A stretch of 64,000 bases of DNA from Hyphomonas sp. (GTDB lineage: Bacteria > Pseudomonadota > Alphaproteobacteria > Caulobacterales > Hyphomonadaceae). This document shows positions 47,321 through 54,991 of this stretch, piece after piece. Positions within the stretch are counted from its first letter, which is position 1; each line of letters starts with the position of its first letter. Below the pieces are notes generated by a model. It was not told the origin of the DNA and did no database searches. It saw only the letters and a program-made list of their open reading frames with translations. The position numbers and the translations under genes are program-made. The stretch is from positions 62,001-126,000 of the forward strand of contig PACZ01000003.1 in NCBI GenBank assembly GCA_002700305.1, read 5' to 3'.

Positions 47321-48568
47321 TTACCAGAGGCCGTGCTTCTGCACTTCGGCGCGGCCGACCACCATGTGGTGCACCTCGTCCGGCCCGTCGGCATAGCGCA
47401 GGTGGCGCATATCGGCATACATGCCGGCGAGCGGGAACCATTGCGACATGCCCGCCGCGCCGTGCATCTGCATCGCCTGGTCGATGATCAGGCAGACTTT
47501 CTCCGGCACCATCGCCTTCACCGCGCTGACATAGACCCGCGCTTCCTTGTTGCCGAGCACGTCCATGGCCTTGGCCGCCTGCAACACAGCGAGCCGCATG
47601 GCATTGATCTCGATCCGCGCGCGGGAGATCACTTCGAGGTTCTTGCCGAGCTTGGCGATCGGCTTGCCGAAGGCTTCGCGGGTGCCGGCGCGCTTGATCA
47701 TCAGCTCCAGCGCGATCTCGGCCTTGCCGATGGAGCGCATGCAGTGGTGGATCCGGCCCGGCCCAAGACGCACCTGCGAAATCTCAAAGCCGCGCCCGAC
47801 ACCCAGAAGCACATTGTCCTTCGGCACACGGACATTGTCGAACCGCAAATGCATATGGCCGCGCGGCGCATGATCTTCGCCCATCACTTCCATACCGCCC
47901 AGGATTTCAACGCCGGGCGTGTCCATCGGCACGAGGATCTGGGATTGCTGTTTCGACGGCGCGGCATCGGGGTCTGTCTTGACCATGACGATCATGATCT
48001 TGCATCGCGGGTCACCGGCGCCGGAAATGTAGAATTTCTCGCCATTGATGACCCATTCATCGCCGTCCAGCACGGCGGTGGTGGAGATGTTCTTCGCGTC
48101 CGATGAAGCGACATTCGGCTCGGTCATCGCATAGGCGGAGCGGATCTCACCCCTCAGCAGCGGCTCCAGCCATTTCTCCTTCTGCGCGGGCGTGCCCACC
48201 CGTTCCAGCACTTCCATATTGCCCGTGTCCGGCGCCGAACAGTTCAGCGTTTCCGAGCCCTGCGGATACTTGCCGAGCTCTGCCGCGATATAGGCATAGT
48301 CGAGATTGCTGAGGCCCTCGCCCGTCTCGGCATCCGGCAGGAAGAAGTTCCACAGCCCTGCCTCGCGTGCCTTGGCCTTGGCCGCCTCCAGCAGCTCCAG
48401 CTGGCGCGGATGCCAGGTCCAGCGGTCTTCCTTTTCCTTGTTCAGCGCCGCGAACTCCTCCTGCCAGGGCGCGACATTCTCTTCGAGGTGCTTCTTCACC
48501 CGCTCGAAAAGCGGCTTCGCCTTCTCCGACATGGTCAGGTCGAAAAGCTCGGTATTCAGGTCGTCCAT
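47321..48568 (-). CDS. Acyl-CoA dehydrogenase
   Basis: 415 aa flavoprotein of the ACAD family. AYAMTEPNVASSDAKNISTT is the FAD/substrate signature, RVPKDNVLLGVGRGFEISQV and AFGKPIAKLGKNLEVISRAR follow, and MQMHGAAGMSQWFPLAGMYA with ADGPDEVHHMVVGRAEVQ close it. The length and the N-terminal KKHLEENVAPWQEEFAALNK match the ACAD11/FadE-like group of about 410 aa found in alphaproteobacteria. The catalytic base position is not evident by eye. Converges with the transglutaminase-like gene. Confidence 0.93.
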   Translation of the reverse strand: MDDLNTELFDLTMSEKAKPLFERVKKHLEENVAPWQEEFAALNKEKEDRWTWHPRQLELLEAAKAKAREAGLWNFFLPDAETGEGLSNLDYAYIAAELGKYPQGSETLNCSAPDTGNMEVLERVGTPAQKEKWLEPLLRGEIRSAYAMTEPNVASSDAKNISTTAVLDGDEWVINGEKFYISGAGDPRCKIMIVMVKTDPDAAPSKQQSQILVPMDTPGVEILGGMEVMGEDHAPRGHMHLRFDNVRVPKDNVLLGVGRGFEISQVRLGPGRIHHCMRSIGKAEIALELMIKRAGTREAFGKPIAKLGKNLEVISRARIEINAMRLAVLQAAKAMDVLGNKEARVYVSAVKAMVPEKVCLIIDQAMQMHGAAGMSQWFPLAGMYADMRHLRYADGPDEVHHMVVGRAEVQKHGLW

Positions 48569-48705
48569 TGTGCGCTTCCTCTGTTGCCTCTGGTTTCTGA
48601 CCCCACTCTGCGCGGCTTCCGGTCAGCAGGCAACGGAGCGTGAAGTCTCACCTCGCGGCAGGTGGTCGGCTTACAGGAGCAGAGGTGTGCGGCCCGCCTC
48701 CGTAG

Positions 48706-48734
48706 GGTGGGTTGAGGCACCGCCGATACCCACC
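48706..48734 (+). repeat. GGTGGGTT-type palindromic repeat, copy 1
   Basis: Arms GGTGGGTTGAG (48706-48716) and CGATACCCACC (48724-48734), 7-nt centre. The same two arms, in inverted orientation, occur at 49147-49173. Confidence 0.75.
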
Positions 48735-48744
48735 ATCCGGATTC

Positions 48745-48774
48745 GAAGCTTGTGAGATATCGTCCGCAAGCTTC
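48745..48774. repeat. Inverted repeat behind the small membrane gene
   Basis: Perfect arms GAAGCTTG (48745-48752) and CAAGCTTC (48767-48774) with a 14-bp centre. It lies 6 bp after the stop of the minus-strand membrane gene and could act as a terminator, although no T-run follows. Confidence 0.4.
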
Positions 48775-48780
48775 GCCCGA

Positions 48781-49032
48781 TCAGGCAAGAAACCTCGCCA
48801 CCAGCCAGAACAGCCACATGACCACAGCGCTTATTACGGCGCCGACGAACGCCCCAACAACCTTTATCAAAAGGCTGGCATCCGCAACGCCCAGCACTTT
48901 CCAGGCGAGCCACGCACCGAACACTGCGGCGACCGAGATGAATGCAATTTCGATGATCCGGTCGATCTGTCGATCGATCTTGAGAATCTGGCTGATAACT
49001 CTTTCGAGATCCATTGTTTCACCCGTAGCCAT
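48781..49032 (-). CDS. Small two-span membrane protein, unknown
   Basis: 83 aa. A charged N-terminus (LERVISQILKIDRQIDRIIE) is followed by two transmembrane helices (AFISVAAVFGAWLAWKVLGV and VGAFVGAVISAVVMWLFWLV). No family recognised. The second Met at 49014 is an equally possible start. The gene is enclosed by two inverted copies of a palindromic repeat (48706 and 49147). Confidence 0.65.
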   Translation of the reverse strand: MATGETMDLERVISQILKIDRQIDRIIEIAFISVAAVFGAWLAWKVLGVADASLLIKVVGAFVGAVISAVVMWLFWLVARFLA

Positions 49033-49146
49033 TCCGCCCTTTTCATAGCTTACAGGTTTCGGAGTAGACCAAGTCTTAATTTCGACTTGTCCGTTTCGAG
49101 CAATTGCTCAACCAACCGGCCTGATCAATTCCCATGAAAGGAGTCC

Positions 49147-49173
49147 GGTGGGTATCGCTCCGCTCAACCCACC
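49147..49173 (-). repeat. GGTGGGTT-type palindromic repeat, copy 2
   Basis: GGTGGGTATCG (49147-49157) and CTCAACCCACC (49163-49173); read on the minus strand, both arms equal those of copy 1, with a 5-nt centre. Confidence 0.75.
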
Positions 49174-49180
49174 ATACTTG

Positions 49181-49597
49181 CTATTCTTCAATCGGCACAT
49201 AACCGGTTGGTCCCAGCATATCTATTTCAACGTATCTCCGCCGTAAGTATGCCAGAACACGTGGGTCTATTTCCAAGTCCGTCGGGCGTAAGGGTTCTTT
49301 GGAATACTTATCGAAAATGCCAAGGATCGAAACGGCCTGAATGTTATCAAGATAGGCGCGCGCCCGGTAGAGGTAAGCTTCGGTCTCGAATTCATAGACT
49401 AGATAATTGTAGTCCTGAACGAGCCTGTCGCCGTCCCAGATCTGCTCAGAATTGTGCATAATTCGCACAGGCAATATCAGGTCTGCCTCTTCCAGTCTTA
49501 TTTCTTGCGCGATCGCTGCAGGTCCAGCGATGTGAGAGGATGCACACGCAATCAGAACCAGAACCATGAGCCCCGAACTGCCAATCAACCGCACCAT
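49181..49597 (-). CDS. Small lipoprotein or exported protein, unknown
   Basis: 138 aa. MVRLIGSSGLMVLVLIACAS is a lipoprotein-type signal with lipobox VLIAC. The mature part (IRLEEADLILPVRIMHNSEQ, YNYLVYEFETEAYLYRARAY) seems folded but unrecognised. ATG at 49597 has no clear Shine-Dalgarno sequence; the longer frame runs into the glycosyltransferase gene. Base composition is visibly less GC-rich than the flanks. Confidence 0.6.
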   Translation of the reverse strand: MVRLIGSSGLMVLVLIACASSHIAGPAAIAQEIRLEEADLILPVRIMHNSEQIWDGDRLVQDYNYLVYEFETEAYLYRARAYLDNIQAVSILGIFDKYSKEPLRPTDLEIDPRVLAYLRRRYVEIDMLGPTGYVPIEE

Positions 49598-49640
49598 ATT
49601 CTGAATATCCGTAAATTCCTGACGCAGAGTTTTTTCCGCC

Positions 49641-50660
49641 CTAAAGCCCCTCCGCCGAGAGCCTCCGGCCCAGCGTGAGGCGCTGGAGGAACCAGAGGGC
49701 GCTGCCGACAATCGTCAGCCCAAAGAACGCAAACACGGCGAGCCCATCCGGCACGTTCATCGCCACGAGGGCGCAGGCCCAGCTGAAGACCCACCAGAGC
49801 ACGGCAACGGGAATATGTTTCCAGCCGCTGCGCAGGAACAGCTGATAGGCATGGTCGCGGTGGGCCGTCATGACCGACTGGCCGTTCTTCGCGCGCCACA
49901 GGACGGTCAGCACCACATCTACCAGGAAAGGCAGGAACAGGATCGCGGCGGTCCAGATGGTCGAGACGACGCCGACGATAATGCCTGCCCCGCCGAAGAA
50001 AGCGCCGATGCCAAAGGCGCCGGAGTCGCCCGCATAAAGCTTGCCCGGCAGGTTCCAGGCGAGGAAGCCCAGAATGGCGAGCGCGCCGGTGATGCAGAGG
50101 AAGGCAAGGTCTGGCGCGGGGCCCACCCAGTCGTCTGACGGCTGCACCTGCCCCAATATGCCCGCCGCGCCGAGCAGCATGATGGCGGACGAGCCCATGG
50201 CGAGGCCGTTGGACCCGTCCATGAAGTTCACGCCATTCATGGTGACCATCAGCCAGAAGGCGACGCCCGCCATGACCAGCGGCAGTGGCAGGCTGGCAAG
50301 GCGCAAGCCGGGGTCGAGCACGGCAAAGGTGATTGCCAGCGTGCCGGTGAGGACGAGTTTCAGCCAGGCATTCATGCCCCATTTGTCGTCGACAAAGCCG
50401 ATGGCACCCGCCGCAAGGGCCAGCGCCAGAACGGTCTGCGTGCCATTACGTATCCAGTATTGGGAGATCAGCCCCGCCTCCCCGGCCAGCCAGGCAGAGA
50501 GGCCCAGCGTGATGAGGATCGCCACGCCGCCGGAACTCGGCACCGGCGCGGCCTGGGTCTTGCGCCCGCCATCGGGCGCGTCATCAATCCGTATCAGGAA
50601 CATCATGCCGCAGAGGGCCGCCGACAACAGGACCGGCCCCATAAAGCGGATGAAGGTCAT
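49641..50660 (-). CDS. MraY/WecA-type polyprenyl-phosphate sugar-1-phosphate transferase
   Basis: 339 aa, about ten membrane helices. Transfers a sugar-1-phosphate from a nucleotide sugar to undecaprenyl phosphate to start a surface glycan. Signatures: GGVAILITLGLS, GFVDDKWGMNAWLKLVLTG with the Asp-Asp pair, MNGVNFMDGSNGLAMG and the cytoplasmic loop TAHRDHAYQLFLRSGW (the HxH-like motif of WecA relatives). ATG at 50660 gives the family N-terminus; the frame to 50708 would overlap ispE. Which sugar is used is unknown. Confidence 0.9.
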   Translation of the reverse strand: MTFIRFMGPVLLSAALCGMMFLIRIDDAPDGGRKTQAAPVPSSGGVAILITLGLSAWLAGEAGLISQYWIRNGTQTVLALALAAGAIGFVDDKWGMNAWLKLVLTGTLAITFAVLDPGLRLASLPLPLVMAGVAFWLMVTMNGVNFMDGSNGLAMGSSAIMLLGAAGILGQVQPSDDWVGPAPDLAFLCITGALAILGFLAWNLPGKLYAGDSGAFGIGAFFGGAGIIVGVVSTIWTAAILFLPFLVDVVLTVLWRAKNGQSVMTAHRDHAYQLFLRSGWKHIPVAVLWWVFSWACALVAMNVPDGLAVFAFFGLTIVGSALWFLQRLTLGRRLSAEGL

Positions 50661-50671
50661 CGCTTCCCAAC

Positions 50672-51565
50672 TCAAACGGCGTCTCCCAGCGAGGTTGCCC
50701 GTATCCACCAGTCCGGCCGCGCGGCGTTGAGCTGCGTTTCGGCGCGCCGGGCGGCGGCTTCGGTTTCGAACAGGGCGAAACAGGTCGCCCCCGACCCGCT
50801 CATGCGGGTGAGCTGCGCATCTGGCAATGCCTGAAGTGTGTCCAGCACGCCGGCAATCTCCGGCACGGCGGCGATGGCCGGGGCCTGAAGGTCGTTGCGC
50901 TGTTCGCGCAGCCAGTGGACGAGGTCCCAGACGCGCTCGAAGGGCGGCACGGCGCCGAACTCGCGGAAGCCCGCTCCGCCGCCTGCTTCGTCATAAGCAC
51001 GAAAGATGGGCCCGGTCGGGCAGGCAAAGTTCGGATTGACCAGCAGGGCCGGCACACGCGGCAGGCCCGGCGCGCGGCGGACGCGTTCGCCCTCGCCCTG
51101 CATCAGGGCGGCATGGCCCTGCAGCGCGACCGGCACATCGCCGCCGAGGTCCGGCGCGACCTTGCGGGCGGCGGCCGGTTCTGTGCCCCAGAGATCAGTC
51201 AGCAGGCGCAGCGCGGCGGCCGCGTCGGCGGAGCCCCCTCCGATGCCGGCGGCGATGGGCAGGTGTTTGCCCAGGGTGAAGGCGGCGCCCTTCGTGGTGC
51301 CCGTCTCGGCCTGCAGCGCCCTCGCCGCGCGAAGTACGAGATTGTCATGCACTGGTCCGATATAGTCCGGATTGGTCATGCCTGGTCCGGTTATGGTCAT
51401 GGACAAGTCGTCGCTGATCATGATTTCGAGGCGGTCTGCGGCCTCCTCTCCAGCGAACATGACGAGCGAGTCGAGCGGGTGGCGGCCGTTCGCTTGCACC
51501 GGCCCGACATGCAGGAACAGGTTCACCTTGGCCGGGGCCAGCGCGCTGTAATTGTCTGTATTCAT
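50672..51565 (-). CDS. ispE: 4-diphosphocytidyl-2-C-methyl-D-erythritol kinase
   Basis: 297 aa. GHMP kinase of the MEP isoprenoid pathway. APAKVNLFLHVGPVQANGRH at the N-terminus, ATP loop PIAAGIGGGSADAAAALRLL and a C-terminal LTRMSGSGATCFALFE are conserved. Residues around 57 to 77 (MTITGPGMTNPDYIGPVHDN) are encoded by the 10-bp tandem repeat described at 51341-51402 and differ from the usual sequence at this place, but reading frame and length are kept. Lies 5 bp behind the TPR gene and 11 bp before the glycosyltransferase. Confidence 0.95.
   Translation of the reverse strand: MNTDNYSALAPAKVNLFLHVGPVQANGRHPLDSLVMFAGEEAADRLEIMISDDLSMTITGPGMTNPDYIGPVHDNLVLRAARALQAETGTTKGAAFTLGKHLPIAAGIGGGSADAAAALRLLTDLWGTEPAAARKVAPDLGGDVPVALQGHAALMQGEGERVRRAPGLPRVPALLVNPNFACPTGPIFRAYDEAGGGAGFREFGAVPPFERVWDLVHWLREQRNDLQAPAIAAVPEIAGVLDTLQALPDAQLTRMSGSGATCFALFETEAAARRAETQLNAARPDWWIRATSLGDAV
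51341..51402. repeat. Tandem 10-bp repeats inside ispE
   Basis: Consecutive units: ATTGTCATGC, ACTGGTCCGA, TATAGTCCGG, ATTGGTCATG, CCTGGTCCGG, TTATGGTCATGG. TATAGTCCGG and ATTGGTCATG are identical to units in the intergenic array at 6745-6794, on the same strand. Confidence 0.8.
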
Positions 51566-51570
51566 TGGGT

Positions 51571-53325
51571 TTAAGGCCGGTGTGGCAGGGGCTGGTCGGA
51601 TTCCGCCTGCACGACGGCTGGCTCATCCGGCCCCTTCAGCAGCTTCACTTCGATCTGCGCCCGCTGCTGCTCGGCCGGTTCCAGCTTCAACGAACGCTCC
51701 CACTGGTATTTCGCCTCCAGCTTCCGCCCGCTGCGCCAGTAGGCGTCGCCCAGATGATCGTTCAGCGTAGGGTCGCCGGGCTCTAATTCCACTGCCTTTT
51801 CAAGGAAGTATATCGCCAGCTCATAGCGGCCGAGCCGGTAATAGGCCCAGCCGAGACTATCGGTGATAAAGCCGGAATCGGGGTCATAGGTCAGCGCCGT
51901 CCGGATCAGATCCAGCCCCTCCTCCAGATGGATCCCCCGGTCGACATAGGCATAGCCAAGATAGTTCATCACCAGCGGGCTATTGGGCTGAAGCTGTAGC
52001 GCCAGCTTCAGATCCGCTTCCGCGCCTTCCCAGTCGTCCAGCGCCTCGCGGGTCGCGCCGCGCGAGAACATCAGGCGCCAGTCGGTCCGGCCCTTGAGGG
52101 CATCGACCCGGATGATCTCGGACAGCAGCCGGTCAGCGTCCTCATGCTCCGCCATCGCCCGGTGGATTTCGGCCAGCTGTATCTGGAGCCCCCGGTCATG
52201 CGTCTGGTCCAGCGCTTGGCGGGCCACCTGAAGCGCCTCCTGTTCCCGGCCAAGACGCAGCAGGGCCCAGGCAATCTGCCCCCGCGCCGGGGCGTAATAG
52301 GGCGATGTGTCAGGGATACGGGACAGAACAGAGATGGCCTCGACCTCCCGGCCGGCTTTCTCCAGAGACTGCGCCCACAGGGTCCGGGCCTCGTGCAGGT
52401 CCGGATCGAGGGCCAGCGCGAGAACAAAATAGACCGACGCCACATCATCATCCGTCCGGGTGATGAGGGCCGCCGCCGGGATGTAAACGGCCAACGCCGC
52501 GCCCTGCCGGGGGCTGAGGCGAGGTACATCAATGTCCCTGCCCGCCTGGATCTCGCGGCGCAGGGTCTCGAGCGGCGCGTTCTCGCCCACCTCATCCTGG
52601 AATGTTTTCAACAATTGCAGCGCACGCGCCCTGTCACCGTTCGCGGCCAGCAACCGCGCATGCGCATCAAGGCCGATGGCCAGACGCGCGCCGGAATTCC
52701 ATAGCGTCTCGAATGTCTCCAGCGCTTCGGCATCGCTCTGCGCCGCCAGCTGGATCAGGCCCATCATGTAGAGGGTTGCACTATCGAGGCGCGGGTCACC
52801 GGTCAGCGTTTGCTGCAGATAAGCTTCAGCCGCCTCAGGCCCGTCATGCTCCAGCATCCGCCAGGCCGAGATGCCGCGGGCGACGGTGCGATTGAAAGGG
52901 CCGAAGCCATCTTCCGTAAGGTAGGCGGCGGAGACGGAATCCTTGCCTTCGGTCATCGCCTCGATGCCCAGGGTCAGGCGAACCAGCGTACCGAAATTGC
53001 CGGCGCCGTGGGCCTTCCCGGCCAGTTTAACGGCCTGCTCGTAGTTCCCTGACACGAGCGCAGAGAAGACAGCCCGCTCTGCGATGCCTGTCGATTCCGG
53101 CGCGGTGTCGATCGAGGCGGCATACCGGCTGGCAGCCTCCCGCGGATCATTTGTCATCGCGGCATAGCGCGCGACCAGATAGTCCCCGAGCGCCTCGGCA
53201 TCTTTGGGCGGTGCATAAGCGGAATCGATGGAAAACCCGTGAGATCCGAAGCCCGGATAGGACGCGCAAGCCGCGCAGCTCAGCGACAGCAGGAATGCGG
53301 AAACGGCCCCGGTTCGTCTCATCAT
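51571..53325 (-). CDS. TPR-repeat lipoprotein
   Basis: 584 aa. Lipoprotein signal MMRRTGAVSAFLLSLSCAAC. The rest is a helical solenoid of tetratricopeptide repeats; the clearest are near the C-terminus: PNSPLVMNYLGYAYVDRGIH, PDSGFITDSLGWAYYRLGRY and PGDPTLNDHLGDAYWRSGRK. Such proteins act as scaffolds for envelope complexes. It sits between the amidase and ispE genes, a neighbourhood found in other alphaproteobacteria, but its partner is not known. Confidence 0.85.
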   Translation of the reverse strand: MMRRTGAVSAFLLSLSCAACASYPGFGSHGFSIDSAYAPPKDAEALGDYLVARYAAMTNDPREAASRYAASIDTAPESTGIAERAVFSALVSGNYEQAVKLAGKAHGAGNFGTLVRLTLGIEAMTEGKDSVSAAYLTEDGFGPFNRTVARGISAWRMLEHDGPEAAEAYLQQTLTGDPRLDSATLYMMGLIQLAAQSDAEALETFETLWNSGARLAIGLDAHARLLAANGDRARALQLLKTFQDEVGENAPLETLRREIQAGRDIDVPRLSPRQGAALAVYIPAAALITRTDDDVASVYFVLALALDPDLHEARTLWAQSLEKAGREVEAISVLSRIPDTSPYYAPARGQIAWALLRLGREQEALQVARQALDQTHDRGLQIQLAEIHRAMAEHEDADRLLSEIIRVDALKGRTDWRLMFSRGATREALDDWEGAEADLKLALQLQPNSPLVMNYLGYAYVDRGIHLEEGLDLIRTALTYDPDSGFITDSLGWAYYRLGRYELAIYFLEKAVELEPGDPTLNDHLGDAYWRSGRKLEAKYQWERSLKLEPAEQQRAQIEVKLLKGPDEPAVVQAESDQPLPHRP

Positions 53326-53375
53326 GAAAGTGTCTCAGTTCATTCCCGGCCCGGCAAGCGAATTTCCCCGAAACA

Positions 53376-54560
53376 TCAGCCGGATCGGTCTGCCAGCAGC
53401 TTTTCCTGCTGGATGAAGAAGCGATCGATACCGCGCTTCACCGCAGCCATTGATTTTTGCCGGCCAGACCGGGACTGCAGCCGCTTGGCATCGTCCCGAT
53501 TGGTCAGGAAGCCCAGTTCAAGCAGGACCGCCGGCACGTCCGGTGCCAGCAGCACGTAGAAACCCGCATTCTTGTGGGTGTCACGCAGCACAGGCCCTGC
53601 CTGTTGCAGTTCCGGCAGGAGGAGTTCGGCGAACTCAGCCGAATGCGTCTTGGTCTCACGCTTCACCAGGTCTTTCAGTATCCCGGTGATGGACTGGGCA
53701 GTGCCGTCCTCAAGCGGGATTTCCCAGTCATTTTTGCTGGCTTCCTTGTCGATCCGGGATTCGCCCCGGGCCGAAATCGTATAGACCGACGCGCCGGATA
53801 CGCTGTCCCTGCCCGCCGCATCGGCGTGAAGCGAAATGAACAGGTTTGCCCCCCAGTTCCGGGCGAGCGTGACGCGGTCCTCCAGTTCAATGAATGTATC
53901 GGTTTCGCGTGTCAGGCGAACTTCATAGCGCGGGTCTGCCTCCAGCAATTCCTTCAGCTGCAGGGCGGCGGCAAGCGTAATATCCTTTTCCTTCTTGCCC
54001 GTTACGGCAAGCGCCCCCGGATCTTTCCCGCCATGTCCGGCATCAACAACGATCACGTACTTTTTCTGGCCGACGCCAGGCTTCAGAGCCGCAACTTCAC
54101 GGCGTTGGCCGGCTTCGTTGCGAGCTGTCAGGGCCCGGGCCAGCTGGCGCATGTCACGGCGGGCAACGCTGGCAAAACGCGCGTCTGAAACCGTATCGAG
54201 GTCAATAATTACCCGGTGCTCTGTCGCCGTCCCCGTGGGCGGCAGGGTCAGGACCCGCGTCACCATCAGGGGCCGGTCCAGACTGAATCGCAGTTCTGAG
54301 CCCGTCACCATCCATTCCGGTACACCGCCCATGCCGGTTCCGGAGCGCTCGCTCGCCGGTCCGCGCAGCGGCAGGACAACGGAGCGGCCAGCGGCCCCCT
54401 CCACCATATAGGCGCGCGGATCCTGCGCCGTGTCGGTCCAGATCGTGATTCGGGTCGGTGCCCCATTCCCCACCACGCGCACATTGCGCACGTCCGCGAG
54501 GGCCTGTGTGGCCCCTAGGCAGACGGCGATTGCCAGGAAAATTACACGAAAAATCAACAT
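53376..54560 (-). CDS. amiC: N-acetylmuramoyl-L-alanine amidase (AmiC type)
   Basis: 394 aa, exported (signal MLIFRVIFLAIAVCLGATQA, cut near ALA). Residues 25 to 130 are an AMIN domain (VRVVGNGAPTRITIWTDTAQ) for envelope localisation; the Amidase_3 domain begins at VIVVDAGHGGKDPGALAVTG with the zinc His, then ETDTFIELEDRVTLARNWGA, LFISLHADAA and LLELGFLTNRDDAKRL with the Glu. Cleaves peptide stems from glycan strands during cell separation. The ATG at 54560 stands in the loop of a perfect inverted repeat and has no strong Shine-Dalgarno sequence. Confidence 0.93.
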   Translation of the reverse strand: MLIFRVIFLAIAVCLGATQALADVRNVRVVGNGAPTRITIWTDTAQDPRAYMVEGAAGRSVVLPLRGPASERSGTGMGGVPEWMVTGSELRFSLDRPLMVTRVLTLPPTGTATEHRVIIDLDTVSDARFASVARRDMRQLARALTARNEAGQRREVAALKPGVGQKKYVIVVDAGHGGKDPGALAVTGKKEKDITLAAALQLKELLEADPRYEVRLTRETDTFIELEDRVTLARNWGANLFISLHADAAGRDSVSGASVYTISARGESRIDKEASKNDWEIPLEDGTAQSITGILKDLVKRETKTHSAEFAELLLPELQQAGPVLRDTHKNAGFYVLLAPDVPAVLLELGFLTNRDDAKRLQSRSGRQKSMAAVKRGIDRFFIQQEKLLADRSG

Positions 54561-54571
54561 ATGGTTGATTT
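54551..54571 (-). promoter_or_regulatory. Inverted repeat over the amiC start codon
   Basis: AAATCAAC (54551-54558) and GTTGATTT (54564-54571) are perfect arms with a 5-nt centre that includes part of the amiC ATG. In mRNA this would place the start codon at the tip of a hairpin; in DNA it would be an operator-like palindrome. Confidence 0.5.
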
Positions 54572-54991
54572 GCTTACCACCACTGGACAACAAAAACGCT
54601 CATCGAACAGCTTCCATAGCAAACCGAACATTAACCCACGATTGACCAGAGCTAATCAGGAACAGCAGCCAATTCACGATTTGACTCTTTTCTTGGGCGG
54701 GAAAATTGGGCACTATCCGGGCCGTAGCCGGATTGCCGCGCTACAACGCAAGTTTCCTTATGACGCGCCAGCGATCCCGGCTCACCCAACACAGGTCAGC
54801 GGGCGCCGCGCTCCGGAAAGCAGAGCAAATGTACCAGGGTGCCGCCCTAAATGACGCTTTATCAATGCCGCCAAGACGGCATCACGGCGGACGTGCCTGC
54901 ACCCATTCCCTCAATATTCAGACCGGCCAGCTAGACTGCCTGAGGCGTAAACCGCCCGTTACAGCAGCGCCGGATCAAAAGGTTCCTCTAC
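54561..54991 (+). promoter_or_regulatory. amiC-rne intergenic region and rne leader
   Basis: 431 bp between divergent amiC and rne. TTGACT at 54681 is a possible -35 but no good -10 follows. Downstream, the would-be rne leader has short inverted repeats, ATCCGG/CCGGAT (54715-54733) and ATGCCG/CGGCAT (54865-54882). A long structured leader would suit RNase E autoregulation as known for E. coli rne; here that is inference. No ORF is supported. Confidence 0.5.
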
